Source of the DNA: JAAYTY01 sp964569245
Lineage (GTDB): Bacteria; Fermentibacterota; Fermentibacteria; Fermentibacterales; Fermentibacteraceae
Direction: 5' to 3'
Assembly (NCBI GenBank): GCA_964569245.1
Contig: CAZMTK010000009.1
Location: forward strand, 1 to 64,000
DNA: 64,000 nt
Numbering within the stretch: position 1 is the first letter of the stretch; every line of letters starts with the position of its first letter. The position numbers and the translations under genes are program-made. The notes beneath the pieces were generated by a model. It saw only the letters and a list, made by a program, of their open reading frames with translations, was not told the origin of the DNA and did no database searches. Positions 8,019-15,772 of the stretch are shown here, one piece after another.

Positions 8019-9345
8019 CCTCCCCATCCTCCCCGGAGGGCTCCTCCTCGATCAGGTCCTCTTCATCCGGAGCCGAAGGCGGCTCCCGGCCAGGCTCTTC
8101 GAGCGACCCATCGAGCGACTCGACCGACCTCAGGCGTCTCGCCAGTACCCGGCTCCTCCGGCTGGTAGAGTCCAGCGAGTTCTTCGCCGTCTCGAGGTGT
8201 CTGGAGGCCTTCATCAGCGCCTCCTCGAACTTCTCGAACTCTAGCTTCACGCCAGCCAGAACCTTCCACACCTCGCTGGACCGCTTCTCGATGGCGAGCG
8301 TCCTGAAGCCCAGTCGCAGGCTGGTGAGCATCGCAAGGAGGGTCACAGGCCCGGCGACGAGGATACGGAACGCGTTCTGAAGGCGCTCCACGGTTCCCGG
8401 CCGCCTGAGAACCTCGGCATAGAGGCCCTCGGTGGGGAGGAACATGATCGCGAAGTCAGTGGTTTCCGGAGGATTGACGTACTTCTCCTGCATCTCGCGC
8501 GCGCTGGCCTCGATCTTCTTCGCCAGCGCGGCCGAGTGGGCTTCGGCCGAGACCTGGTCGCCCGCCTCCAGGGCTTCCATGAGCCTCTGGTAGTCCTCGG
8601 CTGGGAACTTCGAATCTATCGGCAGCCATACGCAGGAATCGGCCGCCTCGCCCCTTCCGGGAAGCTTCACCGCGAACTCTACCATCACGTCGCTGTCGCG
8701 GCGTACCTTCACGTTCCTCCCGTACTGCTCCGGGGCCAGGGCGTCCTCCAGCAGCGCACCGAGCTGAGTCTCTCCCCAGGTGCCCCTCGTCTTCACGTTT
8801 GTGAGCACCTTCTTCAGGTCGCCCACCCCGGCGGCCAGAACCTGCATCTCGGCCAGGCCCTTCTGAACAGCCTCGAGGCTGTCTTTCACCGAGCCGAACG
8901 ACCTGGCGAAGCCCGTCTCAAGCGACGCTCCGAGCTTCTCATCCACGATCTTCCGGATTTCTTCGAGCTGTCTGCCGTTGGATTCCTCCAGCGCCTTCAG
9001 GCGGGCGTCCACGGCCTGCCTGCCTGTCTCTGCGTCGCTTCTCGCCGCCGCGAGCAGGGCATCGGTGCTCGAGCGGAGCGAATCGATCCTGCCTGCCTGC
9101 TCCCTGCCTATCTCGCCGAGGGCCGACGACACGGCAGCGGCGTTCGCGGACAGAAGGCCGGCGAGCTCGGTGCGGAGCGAGGCTGCCGACTCGGCGGCCT
9201 CCATCCGGGCCTGCCTCAGCTCGTCCCGCAGCCTGCTTTCGAGTTCCGCACCGCCCCGGGACCGAGACCTGGCCATCAGCACGGCCAGCATCGCCACGGC
9301 GGCCATGGACGACAGCGCTGCCGCAACCACCAGTGCAGTTTCCAT
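8002..9345 (-). CDS. rmuC: DNA recombination protein RmuC
   Basis: A 447-residue protein with an N-terminal transmembrane anchor (about residues 5-25), a long alpha-helical coiled-coil region (about 35-180) and the RmuC domain containing KTRGTWGETQLGALLE, WLPIDSKFPAEDY and DFAIMFLPTEGLYAEV. RmuC limits inverted-repeat-associated rearrangements and has been proposed to carry a PD-(D/E)XK-type nuclease core. The ATG at 9345 has GGGAGAG upstream; a long in-frame extension upstream is unlikely to be translated. The C-terminal tail is acidic and rich in Glu/Pro. Confidence 0.92.
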   Translation of the reverse strand: METALVVAAALSSMAAVAMLAVLMARSRSRGGAELESRLRDELRQARMEAAESAASLRTELAGLLSANAAAVSSALGEIGREQAGRIDSLRSSTDALLAAARSDAETGRQAVDARLKALEESNGRQLEEIRKIVDEKLGASLETGFARSFGSVKDSLEAVQKGLAEMQVLAAGVGDLKKVLTNVKTRGTWGETQLGALLEDALAPEQYGRNVKVRRDSDVMVEFAVKLPGRGEAADSCVWLPIDSKFPAEDYQRLMEALEAGDQVSAEAHSAALAKKIEASAREMQEKYVNPPETTDFAIMFLPTEGLYAEVLRRPGTVERLQNAFRILVAGPVTLLAMLTSLRLGFRTLAIEKRSSEVWKVLAGVKLEFEKFEEALMKASRHLETAKNSLDSTSRRSRVLARRLRSVESLDGSLEEPGREPPSAPDEEDLIEEEPSGEDGEATPAP

Positions 9346-9489
9346 CCGCTCTCCCAGGCTTGGGCCGCACCGATCCGGACAATCGAGTGTACGAGAGAGG
9401 GGCAGCCAGGTCAACGAGCGCCTGCGGCAGCGCTTCCACCGCCGCCCCGTGAAGACTGCATATTGGGGCTCTCGGGAGGGAGGCCGCAC

Positions 9490-9921
9490 ATGAGGATGAA
9501 GGAGTTCACGACGCTCAGGCTGGTGAAGAGCGAGGACCTGAACCATCACCAGACGCTGTTCGCCGGCCGCGGTGCGGAATGGCTGGTGGAGTCGGGTTTC
9601 ATCGCGGCGTCGAGCTTGGTAGATCCGAGGTTCCTGGTCTGCGTGAAGATCCACGGGATGAGGTTCAGGAAGCCCGTGAGGTCGGGAGAGACCGTGTGCT
9701 TCACCAGCAGGGTCGCCCACGCAGGTCGAACCAGCCTCGTGTGCCATGTCAAAGTCTGTCTGCTGGGGGACGAGGAGACCGTGGTGGAGGGCTTCGTGAG
9801 CTTCGTTCACGTCGATTCGTCCACGAGGCCCGTTCCTCACGGAGTCGTCGTTGAGCCCTCGACGGACTATGAGAGGATGATCAGCAGACTGGCGGCGGAC
9901 CTCGCACGGAACAGGGACTGA
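9490..9921 (+). CDS. Hotdog-fold acyl-CoA thioesterase
   Basis: A 143-residue single-hotdog protein of the acyl-CoA hydrolase (YciA/BACH-type) family. The motif DLNHHQTLFAGRGAEWLVE corresponds to the family's catalytic and substrate-binding helix, and RKPVRSGETVCFTSRV matches the following strand region. It would hydrolyse acyl-CoA to free acid and CoA in the cytoplasm; chain length cannot be predicted. GGGAGG precedes ATG 9490. It is followed 29 nt later by a small cupin gene on the same strand. Confidence 0.85.
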   Translation: MRMKEFTTLRLVKSEDLNHHQTLFAGRGAEWLVESGFIAASSLVDPRFLVCVKIHGMRFRKPVRSGETVCFTSRVAHAGRTSLVCHVKVCLLGDEETVVEGFVSFVHVDSSTRPVPHGVVVEPSTDYERMISRLAADLARNRD

Positions 9922-9950
9922 AGCGGTTCGAGGAGCGGGAAGGAGGCGGG

Positions 9951-10217
9951 ATGACAGTCGAGGTCAGGAAGCCGACGAATGCGGAGCTGGAGGAGATGGG
10001 CGTCATGAGCTGGCCTGTCTGGACGTGCAGTCCGTCCGTGTTCGACTGGAGCTACGACGACAGGGAGACCTGCTACATCCTGGAGGGCGAGGTGACCGTT
10101 GCCACTCCTGACGGGGAGGTGTCCTTCGGCAAGGGCGACCTGGTGGTCTTTCCCGAAGGCCTGAACTGCACCTGGAGAGTCAGGAAGGCCGTGAGGAAGC
10201 ACTACAGGTTCGGCTGA
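9951..10217 (+). CDS. Small cupin-domain protein (DUF861-type)
   Basis: An 88-residue single cupin. The motif WSYDDRETCYILEGEVTV followed by GEVSFGKGDLVVFPEGLNCTW matches the two conserved cupin strands of the ureidoglycine-aminohydrolase-like (DUF861) group. The usual metal-binding HxH is not obvious in motif 1 (DDRETCY); the conserved Glu remains. Such proteins are widespread stand-alone cupins without an assigned substrate. Its 3' end overlaps the convergent cyclase gene by 16 nt. Confidence 0.8.
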   Translation: MTVEVRKPTNAELEEMGVMSWPVWTCSPSVFDWSYDDRETCYILEGEVTVATPDGEVSFGKGDLVVFPEGLNCTWRVRKAVRKHYRFG

Positions 10218-13200
10218 GGCCCTCCGGGGAGTCTTCCGAGCCCTGCGGTTCTTCCAGGCGGAACGACATCCTCGGTCTCGCGCGCCGCGGCATCGAGCAG
10301 CGCGGTCTGCCTGCCGGATCTCACGGCACGCTCCATCTCCTCCGCCGATCCTGAAGCCATGGCTCTGCCGATGACCTCCGCCGCTTCTGCCCGCGCTTCC
10401 TCGGGAGGGTTCTCCGAAGCCTCGATGGACGCCGCTATCCTGGCCGCCCTTATCGGCTTGCCGGTGATCAGGAGGACGGAGGCGATCCTTCCCAGGGCAA
10501 GCGCAAGGATCGGCAGCAGGCCTGTGTCCAGACTCTCCGAGGCCGACAGCCTGAACTCGGCCAGGGCCTCTTCGAACCGCTCCAGCTTCATCAGCGCATT
10601 GCCGGCGTTCAGGTGGCTCAGCGCTATGCCTTCCCTGTCACCGATGGACTCGGAGAGAGACAGGGACTCCCCGTACATCGAGAGGGCCTTCTCGCAATCG
10701 CCGGACTTCTTCGCTACTATCCCGAGGTTCATGATGCAGTTCGCGATCCCCCAGGTGTGCCCCATCGTCCGGTACAGGGCGAGACTGCTCCTGTAGAACG
10801 ATCCCGCCTGCTCGAGCAGACCCTCATCCTCGGCTATGTTCCCGAGGTTGAGGAGGGTTATCGCCTCTCCCGCCGAGTCTCCGATCTCCCGGAAGATCTC
10901 CCTGGCCTCGAGGCCGGGCTTCAGCCTCTCTTCGGGAGTCACTGAGCCTCTCTGCGGGATCATCCTCGAGAGCGCCCTGGCAATGGAAGCCCTGTCGCCG
11001 GACCGCCTGGCCAGGTCCAGGGCCTTCTCCATCATGGCAGTTGATGCCTCGCAATCACCGGTGGCGGTCTTCACCCAGGACATCGTTGCCGCGCATCTGG
11101 AGGAGACAACCAGGTCGCCGGCGGCTTCGGCCAGGGCCAGGCAATCCTCCAGCCTGGCCATGGACTCTTCGTAGCGGGCGAGCTTCTCGAGGCAGCAGCC
11201 CTCTCCGAAAGCGAGTCTCGCCCTCAGGCCCTCCTTCTCCTCCTGAGCCAGCATCGTGCCTCTGCGGAAGAAGCCCAGGGCTTCACGGTAGGCGCTCCTT
11301 GCAAGAGCCTCCTCGCCCGCCACGGCATACATCGCTGCCGCACGGCCTCTCTCCCCGGCCACCTCGCAGTGGTGCGCGACCACCCCGGCGAACGCGGGGA
11401 GCGATCTCCCAACGGCCTTCTCGAGCCACGCGGCAGCCGCCGAGTGCGCCCGCCTCCTGTCCAGAAGCCTGGTGCTCTCGTAAACCGCGTCCCTGAGTAT
11501 CGCGTGCCTGAACCTGTATTCGACCGAGGAGGAGAAGGACGACACGGGGCTTCTCGTAAGGAGCCCCTCTGAGCAGAGCTTCTCGAGAGACGCCGCCGCC
11601 GCCTCGACCGGCTCCCCCGTCATGACCGCCACCGCGGAATCCCAGAATGCCTCGCCGACGACGGCGCCCATCCTGAGCACCCGGAGGCGCGATGGTTCAA
11701 TCTGGTCGATGCGGGCCTGCAGAACGCTCCTCAGCGTCACAGGGGCGCCCTGATCGTCGATCCTGAAGGTCTCGCCCCTGGAGGCGGCTTCGCTCGCCGC
11801 TCCCACGAGCTCCTCGATGAAGAACGGGTTACCTCCGGCCTTTTCAGCGAGCAGAGACAGCTCCCCCGGCAGCACCGACTGCCCAGCGACCATCTCCGCC
11901 ATTTTCGAGGCGTCTTCCGGCGAGAGCGGCCCCAGGTCGAGGCACCGGTGGAACGAAGACGCGCACAGGCCGGGGAGCCTCTCCTCCAGCCAGGGTCTCG
12001 CGGTGCAGAGCATCAGCAGCCCGGTTTCCGCCCAGGGAACCGACAACCCCAGGAGGATCTCCAGCGAGGGTTCGTCGGCCCAGTGGATGTCCTCGAGCAT
12101 CATCACGGAAGTCCTGCCCGGCGGCGCGAGTGAGGCGACCACCCTTCGTAGGAACTCCACGGTCAGGCCCGGGCCTCCTGAGGATCCGCACTCGAAGCCC
12201 GAGAGGCTGCTCAGCCCCGCAAGGCGAAGCGCCTCGCGCAGATCCCTCTCACCCAGCCTTCCCATGGCAGCCGAGCCGAGCCTCTCCAAGGCGATGGCCG
12301 GCGCCTGGTCCTGGGTTATGCCTGCTGCGCCGAGCAGCATGTCCCTCACGAGCCTGTACGGGCTGCCCGCGCTCTCGGGAAACGCACGGACGCGCGCCAT
12401 TACCGTGCCGTCCGGGAGCTGCCTTCCGATCTCCCTCAGAAACCTGGATTTGCCTATGCCGGGCTCTCCGCGCACAAGCACCCTTCTCACCGTTCCGGGT
12501 GCGGTCTTCTCCAGGTCCTCGCGGATGGTCTCCAGCTCCTTCCGCCTTCCGACCAGCGGCAGGTCCCTGCCGAGCCCCCTCGACGGATCCACGAACTGCC
12601 GAGGCATCCTCTTCCTCACGATGTAGCACTGGATGTCCGCCGAGCGCCCCCTGACAGCCGGGCAGCCCGCCTCCTCGATCTCGAAGAGGTTCCTCGCCTG
12701 GCCCACGACGTCCGCGGAGGCGAAGACGCTCCCCACCGGCGCAAGCTTCTGGAGCCGGCTGGCGGTGTTTACAGTTTCGCCCATGGCCGTGATCTCGCGA
12801 TTCGAGCCGACCTCGCCTAGGAAGACAGGTCCCGCATGAACTCCTATCCTCAGCCCTGCGGCGCCACGCTTCGCATCGCCGGACAGGCCGCCGAGCCTCC
12901 CCCTCTCCAGAAAGCCGTTCATGGCGACCTGCATTGCCAGTGCCGCCTCGAGGGCCATCTCCGCCGCGTTCTCGGCAGTCCCTCTGCCGCCCCAGAGGGC
13001 CATCAGACAGTCCCCGATATGCTTGTCCACCCTGCCGCCCAGCTTCAGGACTATCCCGTCGAGCTCGCCCCAGAGCTCGTTCACGGTCGAAGCCAGCTCC
13101 TCAGGGTCGGCACTCTCGGCGAGGGACGTGAATCCCGAGATGTCCGCGAAGAGCACTACCATCTGCCTTCGCTCGCCCTCTGCGGCGGCGTTGGCGGAAG

Positions 13201-13402
13201 TCAGCGCAGCAAGCCTCTCCTCGAGCGGCTTCAGGGCGGCATCCACCGCCATGTTTCCGAGGAACTGCCTCTGGGCCTCCAGCATCGCTATTGCGCGCCT
13301 GATGCTCTCGATCTCGTCCGAGGAGGGTCTCGGAGCGGCGGTGCGGAGGGCGTCGTCCTCGTCGGGGAAGTCCTCCATTGGAACCCTGTGAGCGCCGCCC
13401 AT
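10202..13402 (-). CDS. Adenylate/guanylate cyclase-AAA ATPase-TPR regulatory protein
   Basis: A 1066-residue modular signalling protein. An N-terminal helical segment (about 30-75) leads to a class III nucleotide cyclase domain (about 80-270) with metal-binding aspartates in FADISGF (D87) and HIGDCLMALWG (D131). An AAA/NACHT-like ATPase follows, with Walker A GEPGIGKS (about 312-319) and a large STAND-type helical region. The C-terminal 350 residues are TPR repeats. This architecture is known for serine-threonine-kinase-like and cyclase regulators of uncertain ligand. The start at ATG 13402 shares one base with the stop of the upstream gene (TGATG), so the two are translationally coupled. Whether it makes cAMP or cGMP cannot be told. 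Confidence 0.85.
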   Translation of the reverse strand: MGGAHRVPMEDFPDEDDALRTAAPRPSSDEIESIRRAIAMLEAQRQFLGNMAVDAALKPLEERLAALTSANAAAEGERRQMVVLFADISGFTSLAESADPEELASTVNELWGELDGIVLKLGGRVDKHIGDCLMALWGGRGTAENAAEMALEAALAMQVAMNGFLERGRLGGLSGDAKRGAAGLRIGVHAGPVFLGEVGSNREITAMGETVNTASRLQKLAPVGSVFASADVVGQARNLFEIEEAGCPAVRGRSADIQCYIVRKRMPRQFVDPSRGLGRDLPLVGRRKELETIREDLEKTAPGTVRRVLVRGEPGIGKSRFLREIGRQLPDGTVMARVRAFPESAGSPYRLVRDMLLGAAGITQDQAPAIALERLGSAAMGRLGERDLREALRLAGLSSLSGFECGSSGGPGLTVEFLRRVVASLAPPGRTSVMMLEDIHWADEPSLEILLGLSVPWAETGLLMLCTARPWLEERLPGLCASSFHRCLDLGPLSPEDASKMAEMVAGQSVLPGELSLLAEKAGGNPFFIEELVGAASEAASRGETFRIDDQGAPVTLRSVLQARIDQIEPSRLRVLRMGAVVGEAFWDSAVAVMTGEPVEAAAASLEKLCSEGLLTRSPVSSFSSSVEYRFRHAILRDAVYESTRLLDRRRAHSAAAAWLEKAVGRSLPAFAGVVAHHCEVAGERGRAAAMYAVAGEEALARSAYREALGFFRRGTMLAQEEKEGLRARLAFGEGCCLEKLARYEESMARLEDCLALAEAAGDLVVSSRCAATMSWVKTATGDCEASTAMMEKALDLARRSGDRASIARALSRMIPQRGSVTPEERLKPGLEAREIFREIGDSAGEAITLLNLGNIAEDEGLLEQAGSFYRSSLALYRTMGHTWGIANCIMNLGIVAKKSGDCEKALSMYGESLSLSESIGDREGIALSHLNAGNALMKLERFEEALAEFRLSASESLDTGLLPILALALGRIASVLLITGKPIRAARIAASIEASENPPEEARAEAAEVIGRAMASGSAEEMERAVRSGRQTALLDAAARETEDVVPPGRTAGLGRLPGGPQPNL

Positions 13403-14517
13403 CACTTCTCCTCGAAGGGCGGCAGGACGAGGACCTCGCAACTCCCGGTCACGACCACCAGGTTGCCCGAAGGATCGAAGTCCATTCCCGACACATACCC
13501 GCCCGAACCGGCAGCCATCGTTCCGATGTACTCTCCCGCCTGGTCGAACACCTGTATCCCCGAGATGTCGGAGACGTACACCAGCCCCCTGCCGTCCACG
13601 GCTATGTCGGAAGGAGCCCTGAGCCGCCCGGGCCCGTCCCCGGCCGAGCCGAACCTGGCCGTGAACCCGCCGCTGCTGTCGAACATGAACACAGAGGAGG
13701 CGGAAGCGCCGAGTACGAAGATGCGGCCAAGCCCGTCAGCTGCTGCCATCGGCGACAGCTCCGGCCGGCCCGAGGCGCCCTCCACTGCGCGCACGACATG
13801 GAGCTCCTCTCCGCCCGACGGGGAGAACCTGAAGAGCTCGTCCCCCGCGGACCGAAGAGTCGCCACGATGCGCCCGTCGCCGGCGACGAAGACATCCCGG
13901 AAGCCCGGCGGACCGGGAAGAGCCCCGATGGAGTCGCCCGACATGCCGTCACGGACGACTATGCGGCCTGCCTCCACGGCGAAAACCCTTCCGTTAGCGT
14001 CGGCGTCCATCGAGGTCATGAGTGCCCCGCCCTGCTCTCCGACGACCCACTGCGAGAGGAAGCGGCCCGAGGAATCGAATACCTGGACGCGGCCTGTTCC
14101 GCGCTCGGCGACGTAAATGCGCCCCTGTCCGTCCACGGCGACATGACGAGGATCGGTGAAGCAGCCGGCTCCTGTGCCGGGGGCACCGAACCGGAGAAGG
14201 GCCCCGCCGACCGCCTTCGGCTCCGAGCCTGCGATCATGCCGGGATCGTTCCGGACAGCAGTGAGGAAGAGCACGGCCGCCACGCCTGCGACGAGCATCA
14301 CGAGTGCGGCGATCACCACGAGGCATCCCGCGATCTTCGTTCTGGACACGCCCTGTCCCTCGCCTGCCTGCTTCGCGGCGACGCCGCGGGCGGCTCCGCC
14401 CAGGCCTGCATGATCGAAGGGAACGAGCACCGAGCTGCCGCAGAAAGGACAGGTCGTCGTCTTCTCGGATTCGGGAACCCTCAGGCTCCCTCCGCAGGAC
14501 GGACACTCGAACTGCAT
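13402..14517 (-). CDS. Zinc-ribbon, single-TM, NHL-propeller protein
   Basis: A 371-residue protein starting at ATG 14517 (GGAGGGAAC upstream). The N-terminus holds a zinc ribbon with CPSCGG and CPFCGS, then a basic linker, one transmembrane helix (about residues 62-85) and a C-terminal beta-propeller made of NHL-like repeats such as HVAVDGQGRIYVAERG and DIAVDGRGLVYVSD. The ribbon would be cytoplasmic and the propeller extracytoplasmic. It precedes and overlaps the cyclase/ATPase gene, so it may be a sensor or partner of that protein (inference). An exact function is not recognised. Confidence 0.8.
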   Translation of the reverse strand: MQFECPSCGGSLRVPESEKTTTCPFCGSSVLVPFDHAGLGGAARGVAAKQAGEGQGVSRTKIAGCLVVIAALVMLVAGVAAVLFLTAVRNDPGMIAGSEPKAVGGALLRFGAPGTGAGCFTDPRHVAVDGQGRIYVAERGTGRVQVFDSSGRFLSQWVVGEQGGALMTSMDADANGRVFAVEAGRIVVRDGMSGDSIGALPGPPGFRDVFVAGDGRIVATLRSAGDELFRFSPSGGEELHVVRAVEGASGRPELSPMAAADGLGRIFVLGASASSVFMFDSSGGFTARFGSAGDGPGRLRAPSDIAVDGRGLVYVSDISGIQVFDQAGEYIGTMAAGSGGYVSGMDFDPSGNLVVVTGSCEVLVLPPFEEK

Positions 14518-14706
14518 GGCGTTCCCTCCGGCCGCTCGAAGCGGCAAGGCATAATGACCAACCCCGCAGCCATCAGCAAGCCGTCAATGGGGGTCAGAGT
14601 CAACTTCGTTGACTTCGCCTTCAACAGCAAGCCTGTCATCAAAATGCGATCAGCGCTCACACGGACCGGACAGGCCGAAGAATATCGGTTCCCCGATCGC
14701 CCCCCC

Positions 14707-14742
14707 GAGATATGTTCGTCGCCCTCCCCAGAGATATGTTCG
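14707..14742 (+). repeat. Two direct copies of GAGATATGTTCG, 24 bp apart
   Basis: GAGATATGTTCG occurs at 14707-14718 and 14731-14742, each preceded by a C-rich tract, making an imperfect 24-bp tandem duplication about 50 nt before the acyltransferase start. The rest of the 270-nt gap (14518-14788) contains a small GTCAAC-TTC-GTTGAC hairpin and no gene. It could be an operator or a slippage duplication. Confidence 0.6.
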
Positions 14743-14788
14743 GGACGCCGGGGAGCGATCCTCCCGACGAGCCTGAACGGAGGCTTCC

Positions 14789-15250
14789 GTGGAACTGCAA
14801 CTGATAAGGGACTGCGAGATCGGCGAGGGCACGAAGGTCTGGAACTTCGTCAACCTGTACGGCTGCAGGATAGGCCGCGACTGCATGATAGGCTGCTTCA
14901 CCGAGATACAGCGGGGGGCGGTTATCGGAGACCGCACGAGGATACAGAGCCACTCCTTCGTCTGCGACATGGTGACTATCGGGAGCGACTGCTTCGTCGG
15001 GCATGGCGTCATGTTCATAAACGACGTCTATCCTCCGCAGCCCGACAAGGGGAGCTGGCGGGCGACCGAGGTCGGCGACGGCGCGAGCATCGGCTCCAAC
15101 GCGACCATACTCCCTGTGAGAATCGGCAGAGACGCGATAATCGGTGCTGGAGCCGTAGTGACGAAGGACGTTCCGCCGGGCGCGGTGGTTGCGGGCAATC
15201 CGGCAAGGGTACTCCGCTATCGCGAGGGATACGGGCCCAGTGGAGGATGA
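14789..15250 (+). CDS. Left-handed beta-helix acyltransferase (WbbJ/WlbB type)
   Basis: A 153-residue hexapeptide-repeat transferase with many [LIV]-G-x-x-x-x imperfect repeats, for example DCEIGEGTKVWNF, RIGRDCMIG, VTIGSDCFVGHGVMF and IGRDAIIGAGAVVTKDVPPG. The closest family I recognise is the sugar N- or O-acetyltransferase group used in surface polysaccharide synthesis (dTDP-amino-sugar N-acetyltransferase type). It probably uses acetyl-CoA as a trimer. The GTG start at 14789 has CGGAGG upstream. A PsiE-like gene follows on the same strand. The substrate is unknown. Confidence 0.82.
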   Translation: MELQLIRDCEIGEGTKVWNFVNLYGCRIGRDCMIGCFTEIQRGAVIGDRTRIQSHSFVCDMVTIGSDCFVGHGVMFINDVYPPQPDKGSWRATEVGDGASIGSNATILPVRIGRDAIIGAGAVVTKDVPPGAVVAGNPARVLRYREGYGPSGG

Positions 15251-15287
15251 CGCGGCCTGCCGCGGCACGGAAGGCAGGTGAACCGGG

Positions 15288-15701
15288 GTGTTCAGGCTGA
15301 TAAAGTCCTTCGAGAAGCTGATGATCAGGATTCTCATGGTCATGATGGCCGTCGTGCTCGCCCTCTCCACGATCGACCTAGGCTGGAGGATCGTCCGCAG
15401 CATCATACAGCCGCCCTTCTTCTTCATGGACATCGACAGGCTCCTCGAGCTGTTCGGTCTGTTCATGCTGGTCATAATCGGGCTGGAGCTGCTCGAGACC
15501 ATCATGAAGTCGTACCTCTCCCAGGGCGAGCAGCATTACGAGGTCGTCCTCTCGGTGGCCATCATCGCGATAGCCCGCAAGGTCATCATACTCGACCTGG
15601 GAAGGGTGGACGGGCTGATGCTGGTGGGGATAGCCTCGATCATCATCGCGCTGACCGTTGGCTACTTCTTCATGAAGAGGGCCGCCGCGATCAGGAACTG
15701 A
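15288..15701 (+). CDS. PsiE-family membrane protein
   Basis: A 137-residue protein with four hydrophobic segments (about 12-32, 48-70, 85-102 and 108-128) and the motifs FMLVIIGLELLETI and IAIARKVIILDL, typical of the phosphate-starvation-inducible PsiE-like family. The function of the family is unknown. It starts with GTG 15288 and ends just before a strong bidirectional hairpin terminator. It is probably in one unit with the acyltransferase 37 nt upstream. Confidence 0.8.
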   Translation: MFRLIKSFEKLMIRILMVMMAVVLALSTIDLGWRIVRSIIQPPFFFMDIDRLLELFGLFMLVIIGLELLETIMKSYLSQGEQHYEVVLSVAIIAIARKVIILDLGRVDGLMLVGIASIIIALTVGYFFMKRAAAIRN

Positions 15702-15728
15702 ACGAGGCGCCGGCGCCGTCGTGCAGCG

Positions 15729-15754
15729 AGGGGCGGGCCCTGCGGCCCGCCCCT
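15729..15754. terminator. Strong GC-rich hairpin between convergent genes
   Basis: AGGGGCGGGCC (15729-15739) pairs perfectly with GGCCCGCCCCT (15744-15754) around a CTGC loop. The 11-bp stem lies between the convergent PsiE-like and VIT/vWA genes and could end transcription from both sides. The plus-strand side is followed by a C/T-rich tract, not a pure U tract. Confidence 0.7.
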
Positions 15755-15772
15755 CCCCTTCCTCCGGCCCTG

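Noticed and set aside
13378..15300. 640-codon plus-strand ORF
   Set aside because: It is antisense to the zinc-ribbon/NHL gene and overlaps the acyltransferase in another frame; composition is not protein-like.
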